Source of the DNA: Thalassococcus halodurans
Lineage (GTDB): Bacteria > Pseudomonadota > Alphaproteobacteria > Rhodobacterales > Rhodobacteraceae
Direction of reading: 5' to 3'
Assembly: GCF_900108225.1 (NCBI RefSeq)
Contig: NZ_FNUZ01000006.1
Location: forward strand, 124,001-188,000
DNA length: 64,000 bases
Numbering within the stretch: position 1 is the stretch's first letter; every line of letters begins with the position of its first letter. The notes beneath the pieces were generated by a model that saw only the letters and a program-made list of their open reading frames with translations, did not search any database and was not told the DNA's origin. Position numbers and translations under genes: made by a program. Of this stretch, positions 42,625 through 51,909 are shown piece by piece.

Positions 42625-43473
42625 CTATCCGATCCGTCCCAGAACCGGAAATACGTCGAGCATCCAGTATGACAGCGCGCTCAACTGCCCTGTCATCATC
42701 GCCAGCCCCATCAAGATCATCACTATGCCCGCAAGCTGGTGGAGGCGGCGGCCAACCCGGCCGATGGCCCGCAACCGTCCCGCGATCTGGTCGGTGAATC
42801 CGGCCACGATCAGAAACGGTATTCCAAGGCCGGCGGAATAGACGGCAAGCAGCATGATACCTTCGCCCATCGTGGCACTCGCCGCACTGGCTGTCAGGAT
42901 CGCGCCGAGGATCGGGCCGATGCACGGAGTCCAGCCGAAACCGAAGGCAAGACCGAGGACATAGGACGCAGCGGGTTGGCCCCCGGGGATGTTGAGATTG
43001 AATCGGAAGTCGCGTTCCATGACCGAAACACGCGCGGCTCCTATCATGAAGAGCCCGAAGAAAATGATGATGCCGCCCCCAACGAGGTTGAGTTCATACC
43101 GCCACCGAAGCAGGGCCTGACCCATTGCAGTCGCGGATGCGCCAAGTCCCATGAAGATGGTGGAGAAGCCGAGGACAAAACACAGGCTCAGCCAGACCGC
43201 GCGCGACGGCGAAGCGCCGACCACCCCGCCCTCAGCGGCTGTGCGCCCGGTTACGTAGGAGACATAACCTGGCACAAGAGGTAGCACGCAGGGGGACAGA
43301 AATGATATCGTGCCGGCTAGGAGGGCGGCGGTGAGGGCGCGCGCCAAGTGATGTCTTCGTCGACCCAGATCAGCAGGGACCCCCGCTTGCGCAGCGATGC
43401 GTTGTAGCTGGACCAGTTGGTCGTACGATAGCGGGCGGGAGATGGGTTGCTCATGGAATGCGGCTAACAGCAT
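42625..43473 (-). CDS. ccdA: CcdA-type thiol:disulfide transporter with IS-derived N-terminus
   Basis: Six-helix CcdA core with redox Cys in FLSPCVLPLVPGYVSYV and FGWTPCIGPILGAILT, clearly homologous to the copy at 20871-21605. The core starts at ALTAALLAGTISFLSPC; the preceding 45 residues are read out of frame from an IS5-family transposase start (43338-43454). About ten native N-terminal residues and the native start are lost. Translation from ATG 43473 is possible but the leader is artificial, so activity is uncertain. Confidence 0.75.
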   Translation of the reverse strand: MLLAAFHEQPISRPLSYDQLVQLQRIAAQAGVPADLGRRRHHLARALTAALLAGTISFLSPCVLPLVPGYVSYVTGRTAAEGGVVGASPSRAVWLSLCFVLGFSTIFMGLGASATAMGQALLRWRYELNLVGGGIIIFFGLFMIGAARVSVMERDFRFNLNIPGGQPAASYVLGLAFGFGWTPCIGPILGAILTASAASATMGEGIMLLAVYSAGLGIPFLIVAGFTDQIAGRLRAIGRVGRRLHQLAGIVMILMGLAMMTGQLSALSYWMLDVFPVLGRIG

Positions 43474-43520
43474 GGGTTCGCGAAGGGAATCCTGAGGCGT
43501 CAGACTTGTGCAACAACGCC
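43338..43520 (-). mobile_element. 5' remnant of an IS5-family insertion sequence
   Basis: From ATG 43454 the minus strand reads MSNPSPARYRTTNWSSYNAS then LRKRGSLLIWVDEDITWRAP, the N-terminus of IS5-family transposases, and then passes into the ccdA sequence at about 43338. The outer end GGCGTTGTTGCACAAGTC (43503-43520, minus strand) matches the terminal inverted repeat type of the IS903/IS5 group. The rest of the element has been lost. Confidence 0.8.
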
Positions 43521-43563
43521 CCGTATCATCGACCTAGTGGTGCCCACATGGCAGGCTATTTCA

Positions 43564-44208
43564 ATGGATAGATTTTTCTCTATCAGTATGCCCGCGGCTC
43601 AGTTTGTTAGGAATGTCCTGCTGGTCAGCTTCGCTGCATTACTGCCAGTCCTGTTTCTCTATGTCTTACTGGCTCCGGGCTTTGCTCAGGCTCTTGCTGC
43701 CGGCGGACCGGCACTCATGCGCTTTCTAAGGCAGGTTGCGACCAACGGTTTGCTCGTAGTGTTTGCCGTCAACTATGTCAGTTTTTTCCTGTTCGCCATT
43801 ACAAAACATCCAAAGGCCGGCCCAAGAGACACGGCGTTTTTCGTGCTGGTCGATGTCTTGCTCAGAGCCCTTCTCTTTCTAGGCCTCCACGCGCTTATCT
43901 ACGTTTTATCTGCCGACTGGTTCGGGTCATTCGGTGGCAATCGTTCAACCGCCTTGGCGGTCGTGTCCCCGACTCTTGCGCGTTCGGCGTTTTTCGAGAA
44001 CATCTCCGGCGTTTACCTCTATGCGACCATGATTAGCGCGTTGCCGCTCTACGTTTCGGCTCTCGGGCGGTCGAACTTTCTTGGACCGATTTGTCGTCGC
44101 TTTCCCATGAACACGGGCGTGATGTTGCTTGCCTTGGCTGCGTTTGCCTTGTCGGTCGGGCTGATCACGATCGGCGCACAAGCCATCGCATCTCTTCAGG
44201 CCAAGTGA
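43564..44208 (+). CDS. Hypothetical polytopic membrane protein
   Basis: 214 residues from ATG 43564 (MDRFFSISMPAAQFVRNVLL), with about six hydrophobic helices. The TLARSAFFENISGVYLYATM stretch and its charged loop are the only distinctive features. No family recognised. Convergent with the APC permease (7-bp gap) and adjacent to the IS relic. GTG 43537 is an alternative start. Confidence 0.6.
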   Translation: MDRFFSISMPAAQFVRNVLLVSFAALLPVLFLYVLLAPGFAQALAAGGPALMRFLRQVATNGLLVVFAVNYVSFFLFAITKHPKAGPRDTAFFVLVDVLLRALLFLGLHALIYVLSADWFGSFGGNRSTALAVVSPTLARSAFFENISGVYLYATMISALPLYVSALGRSNFLGPICRRFPMNTGVMLLALAAFALSVGLITIGAQAIASLQAK

Positions 44209-44215
44209 TGGCAGG

Positions 44216-45541
44216 CTAATCACCGTGGGCGTGTGCGACTTGCGGTGCCACCCACCGCGACAAGTAAACACGCTCGAAGGCGAAGACAGCGATCATTCCG
44301 ACAGCGGCGTAGAGAACGATCATCGGGTCGCTTTGAAGCTTCATCACGGTGAAAGCTGCCAATACAACTACATCGAGCGACAGGGCAGTCAAAAGCACGA
44401 TACCGGAGGCGCCGACGTCTGTTCGACGATAGCGGAACACGCCCCAATGTATGATCATGTCCATGACTAGGTAGAAGAAAGCACCGAGGGATGCGATTCG
44501 GCCCAGGTCGAAAAGCACGGCCAGCGCTGATGCGATGACAACGGTATAGACCAGCGTGTGGCGTTGGATTGGGCCGGACATACCGAAGTGGCTGTGCGGG
44601 ATCATTTCCATGTCGGTCAACATCGCCAGCATACGCGACACCGCGAAGACGCTGGCCAGAACGCCCGATGCGGTTGCGACAGCGGCCAGGATCACCGTCA
44701 ATATGAAGCCGGTTTGTCCAAGGGCGGGCTGCGCCGCTTGTGCCAGTGAATAGTCCCGCGCCGAAATGATCTCCTCGATCGTCAGACTCGAACCGACCCC
44801 GAAGGCGACCAACAGGTAAACGACGACGCAGATTCCGATCGAGAACATGATCGCTCGCCCAACGTTGCGGTTGGGTTCGGTGATCTCGGCCCCGCTGTTT
44901 GTGATCGTTGTGAACCCTTTGAAGGCGAGGATGGCCAGCGCCGTAGAGGCGATGAACCCGGTGAGCCCGTAGGATTGAAGCGTCTCGGAGGCCGCGGCGA
45001 ACGCAAAACCACTGGACCACAGGGCCGCGATGCCGAACAGAGCTATGCCTCCGATCTTGATCGCTGCCATGATCAGCGAGAACAGCCGGACCGAGCGGTT
45101 TCCGGCGATGTTCACCAAAAAGGCGAAAATGATCACGGCCACGGCCAGAGCGGGGACCAGTGGGCCACCTTCGATATCGAAAGGGCGCAGGACATAGGTG
45201 GCGAAGGTTCGCGCGACGAGGCTTTCCGCGATCACCATGCTGAGCGCCATCAGCAACGCGGCCCCGCCTGCGATGGCTCCGGGGCCATAGCATTTTTGCA
45301 GGATCATGGCGATGCCACCCGAGGAAGGCCATTTGTTCGACATCCTGATATAGCTGTAGGCGCTGAAGCTTGTGACGACCGCGCCGGCGATGAATGCAAG
45401 CGGGAATAGAGGGCCGGCGAGCTGCGCGATTTGCCCCGTCAACGCAAAGATTCCGGCGCCGATCATCACGCCTGTTCCCATCGCAATGGCTCCGCCCAGA
45501 CTTATGGAACCTTCGCGGTACGTGTCTTGATCGCTCTGCAT
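44216..45541 (-). CDS. APC superfamily amino-acid/amine permease
   Basis: Twelve-helix transporter of 441 residues with TM1 motif GGAIAMGTGVMIGAGIFALT, TM3 SSGGIAMILQKCYGPGAIAG and TM6 FKGFTTITNSGAEITEP. Follows the copper-type ATPase by 48 bp in the same direction, so it is probably co-transcribed under the CueR-like promoter. Its substrate is unknown; thiol or amine compounds that buffer metals are possible. The C-terminal His-containing tail (VAHAHGD) is minor. Confidence 0.88.
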   Translation of the reverse strand: MQSDQDTYREGSISLGGAIAMGTGVMIGAGIFALTGQIAQLAGPLFPLAFIAGAVVTSFSAYSYIRMSNKWPSSGGIAMILQKCYGPGAIAGGAALLMALSMVIAESLVARTFATYVLRPFDIEGGPLVPALAVAVIIFAFLVNIAGNRSVRLFSLIMAAIKIGGIALFGIAALWSSGFAFAAASETLQSYGLTGFIASTALAILAFKGFTTITNSGAEITEPNRNVGRAIMFSIGICVVVYLLVAFGVGSSLTIEEIISARDYSLAQAAQPALGQTGFILTVILAAVATASGVLASVFAVSRMLAMLTDMEMIPHSHFGMSGPIQRHTLVYTVVIASALAVLFDLGRIASLGAFFYLVMDMIIHWGVFRYRRTDVGASGIVLLTALSLDVVVLAAFTVMKLQSDPMIVLYAAVGMIAVFAFERVYLSRWVAPQVAHAHGD

Positions 45542-45589
45542 AAATGATCCCCTTTTAATTTTGGTTCGTCCGAACGCTGTTGCGCGCTT

Positions 45590-47935
45590 CTAGATACGAA
45601 CGCCGCGAAGGCGCAGCGAATTGAGCACCACCGAGATTGACGACGCGCTCATGGCGAAGGCAGCAAACATCGGACTGATGAGGATGCCAAAGAAGGGAAA
45701 CAGAACTCCCGCCGCGACCGGCACTCCGGAGGCATTGTAGATCAGCGCGAAGAACAGATTCTGGCGGATGTTGCGCATAGTGGCCCGAGCCAGCCGCCGC
45801 GCGCGCACGATACCGTCGAGGTTGCCCTTGACCAGCGTGATGCCCGCGCTTTCGATGGCCACATCTGCGCCGGTGCCCATCGCGATGCCGACATCGGCCT
45901 GCGCGAGCGCGGGGGCGTCGTTGACGCCATCCCCGGCCATGGCGACCTTGCGGCCCTCGGCCTGCAATTCCTTGATGATCCGCGCCTTGTCCTCCGGCAG
46001 AACGTCGGCCCGGATCTCGTCGATGCCGAGCCGCGCGCCGATGGCCTTGGCCGTGCGTTCATTGTCGCCGGTTGCCATTATGACCCGGAATCCCAGCTCG
46101 TGCAGGTCCTTGATGGCTACGGGCGTCGTTTCCTTCACCGGGTCGGCGACACCGACAAGACCGGCGATCTCACTGTCCAGCACCACGAACATCACCGTCT
46201 CGCCTTCGTCGCGGCGGGCGTTGGCCTTGGCGGTCAGGTCGCCTGCCTCAAGCCCCAATTCGCGGATCATCGCCAGATTGCCGAGGGCGACGGCCTTGCC
46301 GTCTACGACCCCCTTTACGCCCTTGCCGGTAACCGCCTCGAAGTCGTCGGCATCGGCCATCGTGACGTTACGCGCCTCCGCGCCCCTGACGATCGCTTCG
46401 GCGAGAGGGTGCTCCGATCCGCGCTCAAGCGATGCGGCGAGACGCAGGACTTCGGCTTCGTCGTGGCCGGGTTGCGGGAGTACGTCGACAAGCCGCGGTT
46501 TGCCTTCGGTCAACGTGCCGGTCTTGTCGACGATCAGGGTATCGACTTTCTCGAACCGCTCCAGCGCCTCGGCGTTCTTGATCAGCACCCCGGCCTGAGC
46601 CCCCCGTCCCGTCGCCGTCATGATCGACATCGGTGTCGCCAGGCCAAGCGCACAGGGACAGGCGATGATCAAAACCGCCACCGCCGAAATCAATGCGTAG
46701 GAAAGCGCAGGCGCGGGCCCCCAGATCGCCCAGGCGATGAAGGACAGGACCGCGATACCGATGACGGCCGGAACGAAATATCCCGCCACCTTGTCGGCGT
46801 ATTTCTGGATCGGGGCGCGCGAGCGCTGCGCGTTCGACACCATCTCGACAATTTGAGCCAGCATCGTGTCGGACCCGACACGCGTCGCCTCCATCACCAG
46901 ACTGCCAGTGCCGTTGATCGTCGCACCAGTTACCGGGTCGCCTTCGGTCTTCTCGACCGGCACAGGTTCACCGGAGATCATGCTTTCGTCGATCGAGGAC
47001 CGGCCGTCCAGAACCACGCCATCGACAGGCACTTTATCGCCGGGCCGCACGCGCAGACGGTCGCCGACCTGTACGTCCTCCAGCGGAATCTCCTCCTCGG
47101 AGCCATCGTCCCGCATGACCCGCGCGGTCTTGGCGGCCATGTCGAGAAGCGCACGGATCGCCTTACCGGTTCCTTCACGTGCGCGCAATTCCATCACCTG
47201 GCCGAGCAGCACCAGCGTCACGATCACCGCCGCCGCCTCGAAATAGACGCCGACATGGCCTTCGGAGTCTCGGAACCCATCAGGGAATATGTCCGGTGCG
47301 AGAACGGCAACGACGCTGAAGAGCCAGGCGGCAAGAACGCCCATGCCGATCAGGGAGAACATGTTGAGGTTCAATGTGCGGAACGAAATCCATCCGCGTT
47401 CCAGAAACGGCCAGCCGCACCACAAGACCACTGGCGTTGCCAGGATCAATTCGATCCATTGTGTGGTGCTTTCGCCAAAAAAAGTCCGGACTGCGGGGAA
47501 ACCGACGAATGGCCCCATCGTGAGGACAAGGAGCGGGATCGTCAGGACTGTGCCGACCCAGAACCGCCGTGTGAAATCCACCAGTTCGGGATTTGGACCT
47601 TCATCGCCCGGCACACCGGATTCCAGTTCCAATCCCATACCACAGATCGGACACGCGCCCGGATCAGGCTGCCGCACCTGAGGGTGCATCGGGCAGGTGA
47701 AAATGGGACCATCATGTCCTGTAGGAACCAGATCATATCGGCCATCGGCCGGCGTGGCACCCGCGTGGTGTTCGTGATGATCATGTGCTGAATGGACCTC
47801 GAGCTCCGATTCCGGCACGAGGTGCATCCCGCATTTCGGACAATTGCCGGGCTCGTCCTGCCGCACCTCAGGGTGCATGGGGCAAACGAATACCGAAGAA
47901 GCTGCTGTGGTTTGAGAACTGTCGGGGGTGCTCAT
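45590..47935 (-). CDS. Copper-type P1B ATPase with two heavy-metal-binding (YHS-like) motifs
   Basis: 781 residues from ATG 47935 (behind AGGA). There is no HMA domain; instead two HMBD units carry [20 protein letters not shown] and [20 protein letters not shown] near residues 18 and 85, with a His-rich linker. CPC is in [12 protein letters not shown] near residue 424, phosphorylation motif DKTGTLTEG and [11 protein letters not shown]. Such CopB/CopA2-like pumps export Cu or Ag. The promoter has a CTTCC-N7-GGAAG dyad. Followed by an APC permease. Confidence 0.93.
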   Translation of the reverse strand: MSTPDSSQTTAASSVFVCPMHPEVRQDEPGNCPKCGMHLVPESELEVHSAHDHHEHHAGATPADGRYDLVPTGHDGPIFTCPMHPQVRQPDPGACPICGMGLELESGVPGDEGPNPELVDFTRRFWVGTVLTIPLLVLTMGPFVGFPAVRTFFGESTTQWIELILATPVVLWCGWPFLERGWISFRTLNLNMFSLIGMGVLAAWLFSVVAVLAPDIFPDGFRDSEGHVGVYFEAAAVIVTLVLLGQVMELRAREGTGKAIRALLDMAAKTARVMRDDGSEEEIPLEDVQVGDRLRVRPGDKVPVDGVVLDGRSSIDESMISGEPVPVEKTEGDPVTGATINGTGSLVMEATRVGSDTMLAQIVEMVSNAQRSRAPIQKYADKVAGYFVPAVIGIAVLSFIAWAIWGPAPALSYALISAVAVLIIACPCALGLATPMSIMTATGRGAQAGVLIKNAEALERFEKVDTLIVDKTGTLTEGKPRLVDVLPQPGHDEAEVLRLAASLERGSEHPLAEAIVRGAEARNVTMADADDFEAVTGKGVKGVVDGKAVALGNLAMIRELGLEAGDLTAKANARRDEGETVMFVVLDSEIAGLVGVADPVKETTPVAIKDLHELGFRVIMATGDNERTAKAIGARLGIDEIRADVLPEDKARIIKELQAEGRKVAMAGDGVNDAPALAQADVGIAMGTGADVAIESAGITLVKGNLDGIVRARRLARATMRNIRQNLFFALIYNASGVPVAAGVLFPFFGILISPMFAAFAMSASSISVVLNSLRLRGVRI

Positions 47936-47964
47936 TTTGCGGTCCTTTCCGAGAATGCTTCTCT

Positions 47965-47995
47965 TGCCTAAGGCTTCCATCCACAGGAAGGTCAA
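47965..47995 (-). promoter_or_regulatory. CueR-type promoter upstream of the HMBD P-ATPase
   Basis: Minus strand: -35 TTGACC (47990-47995), 19-bp spacer TTCCTGTGGATGGAAGCCT, -10 TAGGCA (47965-47970). The dyad CTTCC-TGTGGAT-GGAAG has the CueR arms but an altered centre. Confidence 0.7.
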
Positions 47996-48013
47996 GAGAG
48001 ATCAGTATGGAGA

Positions 48014-48934
48014 TTACATTGCGGCTCTGCGGGGTGGCGCTTTCCGGCCCCATACCCGCCTGGCGAACACCATCAACGCCAGCCCGACCAACACCATCGG
48101 CATGGAGAGCAACTGGCCCATCGTCAAACCCCACTCACCAAAATGAAACGCATGGCCAATCGGGTTGTCCGCCGTTACAAATTGTTGGTCCGGTTGCCGG
48201 AACATCTCGACGAAACTTCGGGCAAGACCATAGCCGGTCAGAAACACGCCAGCCAAGGCACCGGGCATTTTCAGCCAGCCCCGGCCCCAAGCGAGATAAA
48301 TGAGCAGTATTCCAAGAATGAGCCCCTCCAATACCGCCTCGTACAGCTGGGACGGGTGTCGGGCGCAGAGGCCGCTAACCCCTGGGCAGGCCTGCGCGAC
48401 TTCGCCGGGAAAGATCACCGCCCAGGGAACGTCCGTTGGACGCCCCCACAACTCATTGTTGGTGAAGTTCGCCAGCCTTCCAAGAAACAAGCCTGGTGGT
48501 GTTGCCAAAGCCAGCAAGTCGCCAGTGCTGAGCAATGACGCGTTCTGTCTAAGGCAGAACAGCAAGGCCGCGATGACAACTCCCGCGAACCCCCCGTGGA
48601 AAGACATGCCGCCTTGCCAGACCATCAGAATTTCCAAGGGATTGGCGAGATAATATGCGGGCTGGTAGAACAATACAAAGCCCAGACGCCCGCCAGCAAT
48701 CACGCCGATGATAATCCACGTCAGAAGATCTTCGATCTGCGTTCGGTCAAGCGGCGGTCCAGCTGACGTCCAGAGCGCTGGACGGCTTATGGCACTCAAA
48801 CAAATGCGCCAGCCAATCAGGATACCGAAGATATAGGCTAGCGCGTACCAGCGGAGTGCAAATGTGACCCCCCCGATGTCGAAGGAGAAGAGGTCGGTTC
48901 CGATGTCCGGAAATGGCAAAGCCGCTGGCAACAC
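48014..48934 (-). CDS. lgt: Prolipoprotein diacylglyceryl transferase (Lgt)
   Basis: Seven-helix enzyme of 306 residues that adds diacylglycerol to the lipobox Cys of prolipoproteins. Family marks include [48 protein letters not shown] and QPD in FRQPDQQF. Starts GTG 48934, AGGAA nine bases upstream. An accessory lgt inside a metal island is unusual; with the lspA and lnt copies at 28-30 kb the window has the entire pathway. The 96-bp gap to the DUF302 gene allows co-transcription. Confidence 0.95.
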   Translation of the reverse strand: MLPAALPFPDIGTDLFSFDIGGVTFALRWYALAYIFGILIGWRICLSAISRPALWTSAGPPLDRTQIEDLLTWIIIGVIAGGRLGFVLFYQPAYYLANPLEILMVWQGGMSFHGGFAGVVIAALLFCLRQNASLLSTGDLLALATPPGLFLGRLANFTNNELWGRPTDVPWAVIFPGEVAQACPGVSGLCARHPSQLYEAVLEGLILGILLIYLAWGRGWLKMPGALAGVFLTGYGLARSFVEMFRQPDQQFVTADNPIGHAFHFGEWGLTMGQLLSMPMVLVGLALMVFARRVWGRKAPPRRAAM

Positions 48935-49030
48935 TGGGTGAGTTCCTAATAAAAGACAGATGTGGGTTCAAATGGCATTGATCGAGCAATGCCAAAGGTG
49001 CTCAATCGGAGATAGGATATCCAATCCCCA

Positions 49031-49417
49031 TCACGCGGCGTCGAGGGCGTCCCGGAGTAGATCGCGGACTTCGCCGGCGACCGCGGCCAGGTCTTCGTTC
49101 TGTACCGCCTGCATCGAAGCGACAGGATCGACGGCGCTGATTTCGGTACCGCCGTCCACTTGCCGCAGGATCACGTTGCACGGGAGCATCGCGCCGATAC
49201 GAGGCTCGATCTCGATGGCTTTGTGCGCCATGCCCGGATTACAGGCCCCCAGGATGCGGTAGGCTGGCATATCCACATCCAGCTTGTTTTTCATCGTCGC
49301 CTTGACGTCGATCTCGGTCAGAACGCCGAATCCCTTGTCTGACAGAGCGTCTCGGACGCGCATCTCCGCGTCATCGATAGTGGTATCTTTCAAGACGCGA
49401 TCATGGGTATATGACAT
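49031..49417 (-). CDS. DUF302 family protein
   Basis: 128 residues, cytoplasmic. Contains GFGVLTEIDVKATMKNKLD, YRILGACNPGMAHKAIE and GAMLPCNVIL, the DUF302 signature with a conserved Cys in ACNPG and another in LPCNV. DUF302 genes often accompany metal or sulfur-stress genes; the role is unknown. Lies upstream of lgt and downstream of the Met-rich EF-hand gene. Confidence 0.9.
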   Translation of the reverse strand: MSYTHDRVLKDTTIDDAEMRVRDALSDKGFGVLTEIDVKATMKNKLDVDMPAYRILGACNPGMAHKAIEIEPRIGAMLPCNVILRQVDGGTEISAVDPVASMQAVQNEDLAAVAGEVRDLLRDALDAA

Positions 49418-49528
49418 GGGTTGTTTCCTTTCCGTTTCTAAAACTGTCTGCCTACGGAGGCTGAACGCCTCATGCCGCTGTTGGGTTCAATGTCCCACCG
49501 GCGTATGGTTTTGGCGCTTCGAGAAAGG

Positions 49529-49550
49529 GTGCCGGTAAAAGAACCGGCAC
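49529..49550. terminator. Hairpin after the EF-hand gene
   Basis: GTGCCGGT-AAAAGA-ACCGGCAC is a perfect 8-bp stem with a 6-nt loop, 9 bp beyond the stop. Read on the minus strand it is followed by CCTTTCTC, a weak U-tract. Probable terminator. Confidence 0.6.
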
Positions 49551-49558
49551 GCCACGAC

Positions 49559-50170
49559 TCAGTTGTCCTGCATCATGGTGCCGTCGCCCATGCCCTGGCC
49601 ATTGCCGGGCCGCACGGGCGCGTCATCTGCCATGTTCGACCGAATCATCTGCATCCGTTCCATCCTATCGGCCGGAGCGGCCATCTCTTCCGGCGTCACC
49701 GCGCCGTCGCCATCGGCATCGAGGTGTTGGAAGCGATCCACCATCATTTCGCGGATCATCGCGCTGTGGAGAGCTTCAAATTCAGTAATCGAGAGGCTTC
49801 CATCCCCGTCGCTGTCAAACTCGGAAAGCTTGGCCTCCAGCTGCGTGCGCATTTCTTCCGGCGTCGTTGTTCCGTCTCCATCAGTGTCGAACATTTGCAT
49901 CATGCCGCCAGCCATGCCTGGGCTCATCATACCACTGCCCATGCCTGCGCCCATCATGCCTGCGCCCATCATGTTTCCGTGCATGCGCTTCATCATGTCC
50001 ATCATTCCGCCCATGTTCCCCATCATACCGGGACCACCGTTCTGCATCATGCCTGGTCCGCTCTGGGCGCCAAATTGTCCCCCACGCCCGTGGTTGGCGT
50101 CCGCGAATGCGGCACCGCCAAGGGCGGTTGCAGCCAGGGTCATTGCAGCGAGTAAAGTGTTGCGTTTCAT
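49559..50170 (-). CDS. Exported Met-rich EF-hand protein
   Basis: 203 residues; signal peptide (LLAAMTLAATALGGAAFADA), a Met/Gly-rich region (GMMGNMGGMMDMMKRMHGN and GAGMMGAGMGSGMMSPGM) and three EF-hand loops beginning DTDGDG, DSDGDG and DADGDG. AGGTGA precedes ATG 50170. Met clusters are typical Cu(I)/Ag(I) binders in the periplasm, so it may be a copper buffer with a calcium-dependent fold. No exact family known. Confidence 0.85.
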   Translation of the reverse strand: MKRNTLLAAMTLAATALGGAAFADANHGRGGQFGAQSGPGMMQNGGPGMMGNMGGMMDMMKRMHGNMMGAGMMGAGMGSGMMSPGMAGGMMQMFDTDGDGTTTPEEMRTQLEAKLSEFDSDGDGSLSITEFEALHSAMIREMMVDRFQHLDADGDGAVTPEEMAAPADRMERMQMIRSNMADDAPVRPGNGQGMGDGTMMQDN

Positions 50171-50495
50171 TTCGATCACCTCGTGTCAGTGTTGCGATAC
50201 CCAGCATATGGGGGGCACCTGCAGATGCGGAATGCCACGCGAGCCGGTGTTTTGTATCGCGAGGTCACAAAGGCGGGGTCTGTTACAAATTGCGACAAAT
50301 CAATTCGGGGCGAACGCTCCTCTTCATCTGAAACATGCGATATCCAGAAAAAAAGGTGTCGAGGATCCGTATACCAACCGAAACCGAACCCATGTTTCGG
50401 TAGAGGTGAAATCCGGAAGAGTTGATGTCGAGATTGCTAGAGGCCCTGAATATCCCGAAAATTCAATCATTCAACCCATGGCAGGAGGCTGCAGG
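50171..50495. other. 325-bp intergenic region
   Basis: Divergent promoter region between the Met-rich EF-hand gene and a lipoprotein gene. No MerR-type 19-bp promoter was found by eye. The plus-strand frame runs in from the previous gene without a start or ribosome-binding site, so it is not counted as coding. Confidence 0.5.
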
Positions 50496-51125
50496 GTGCT
50501 CTTTTTGAACCGCATTTTCTCAGTTCTAACCTTGGTAATTTTGGCGGGGTGCGGTGCAGGAAACGACATGCGCCCGGATGCTTCAGCCGAAGTCATCAGT
50601 AGCGCATCCTACCGTCACGATGGACCGGCCGCGCTGACGTTGTACACCATGATCAACAACAGGTCCGGGGCGGGTGCGCATAGCAGCGTCATGATTAATG
50701 GGTCGCAGCGTGTTATCTTCGATCCGGCAGGAACGGTCCGGCTGAGCGCTGTACCGGAACGGGGAGATGTGCTTTATGGCATTACTCCACAAGTGGCCGA
50801 TTTTTATGCGCGGGCTCATGCTCGCGAGACTTACCATGTCGTCATACAAGAGATCGATGTGTCTCCCGAAGTCGCGGAGCAGGCTTTGCGCCTTGCAATT
50901 GCCAGCGGCCCAGCCGCTTCCGGTTTTTGTAGTGCCAGTACCTCCGCGGTACTCAGACAATTACCAGGATTTGAATCCATCGGACGCACATTTTTTCCAA
51001 AGCGCCTGATGGCGGATTTTGGCAAGTTGCCGGGCGTGCGAACCACAAAGCTGTTCGAGAACGATGAGGACGACAAATCCGTAGCGATCGCACAGTTCGA
51101 AAGTTCACTTGCGACACAGCCGTGA
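50496..51125 (+). CDS. Predicted lipoprotein of unknown function
   Basis: 209 residues from GTG 50496, behind a strong AGGAGG. Signal peptide with lipobox VILAGCGAG. Mature domain with AGAHSSVMINGSQRVIFDPA, RAHARETYHVVIQEIDVSPE and SGFCSASTSAVLRQLPGF. The HSS and Cys-Ser pattern resembles a DUF4105 or NlpC/P60-like papain fold, but this is a guess. A likely client of the lipoprotein pathway encoded in the island. Confidence 0.7.
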   Translation: MLFLNRIFSVLTLVILAGCGAGNDMRPDASAEVISSASYRHDGPAALTLYTMINNRSGAGAHSSVMINGSQRVIFDPAGTVRLSAVPERGDVLYGITPQVADFYARAHARETYHVVIQEIDVSPEVAEQALRLAIASGPAASGFCSASTSAVLRQLPGFESIGRTFFPKRLMADFGKLPGVRTTKLFENDEDDKSVAIAQFESSLATQP

Positions 51126-51201
51126 GTGTTCGTCCAACAATTCATTGGAAGATGTCCCTGCACGACGCAGTCCTCGGCGTGTGAGCCAAAGATGCAATAG
51201 G

Positions 51202-51867
51202 TTAGCTTCGAGCGGTAACGCTGTCTTCGGCCGAGTAAAGGAACGCCGTCGATCCGACAGCGACATTCGGATAGAGATCATTGATGTGGGCCATCACCAT
51301 GCGCACGCATCCCGAACTGGCCCGGCCGCCAATGCTGCGAGGGCTCGGCGTTCCGTGAATTCGAAGGTACGTATCCCGATCTCCGACGAATAGATACAAA
51401 GCCCTGCTGCCCAAGGCATTGTTGGGGCCGGGCTCCATACCGTCGGCAAACCGCTCGTAAGCCTCCGGATCGCGTTCGATCATTGACTGCGTTGGCGTCC
51501 AGTGCGGCCATTCGACCTTTCGGCGGATCGTATAGGTGCCGGGTTCATAGAGATCGCCCTTGGCAATCGCCACCCCGTATCGCATCGCGGTGCCACCTTC
51601 CTCGATATGGTACAGATAGCGCGCGATCGCATCGACGTGAATGTCACCCGGGCGCAAACCGTCATTCGCCAAAACGCGTTGCGGCAGCAGCCTGGGATGC
51701 AGCCCCCATGGGTTGGTTGTTGCCGGGTCATAGTTGGCGGGCGTGATCTGCGCATCCCAAGCTGCTTTTTCGGCTGTTGACGGCCAGGTCTTAGCGAATG
51801 CTGGCGAACTCAGAGACGCTGAAAACAGCGAGCCGGAAAGTGCAAGGAAGTGTCGTCTTGTAACCAT
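51202..51867 (-). CDS. L,D-transpeptidase (YkuD), close paralogue of the copy at 41765
   Basis: 221 residues, signal VTRRHFLALSGSLFSASLSS, YkuD active site with His in LRIHGTPSPRSIG and Cys in RASSGCVRMVMAHINDLY. Shares most residues with the copy at 41765-42430. It has no MerR-type promoter of its own and lies 42 bp downstream of a DsbB gene. Confidence 0.93.
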   Translation of the reverse strand: MVTRRHFLALSGSLFSASLSSPAFAKTWPSTAEKAAWDAQITPANYDPATTNPWGLHPRLLPQRVLANDGLRPGDIHVDAIARYLYHIEEGGTAMRYGVAIAKGDLYEPGTYTIRRKVEWPHWTPTQSMIERDPEAYERFADGMEPGPNNALGSRALYLFVGDRDTYLRIHGTPSPRSIGGRASSGCVRMVMAHINDLYPNVAVGSTAFLYSAEDSVTARS

Positions 51868-51909
51868 GAAGCGAAGCCCTTTGTTTGTTTTCGATGAATG
51901 CGGGACGAT

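Noticed and set aside
46100-47791. Long plus-strand open frame (563 codons) opposite the HMBD P-ATPase
   Set aside because: It is antisense to a gene with complete family motifs, is rich in His/Arg/Asp in the manner of a high-GC shadow frame, and has no domain or ribosome-binding site.
49910-50050. Short repeats CATCATGCC / CCCATCATG looking like a tandem array
   Set aside because: They are the codons of the Met/Gly-rich segment of the EF-hand protein, not a CRISPR or minisatellite outside coding sequence.
49563-50495. Upstream extension of the lipoprotein frame across the EF-hand gene
   Set aside because: The frame is open only because of the antisense Met-rich gene; the GTG at 50496 has a strong AGGAGG and starts a clear lipoprotein signal.
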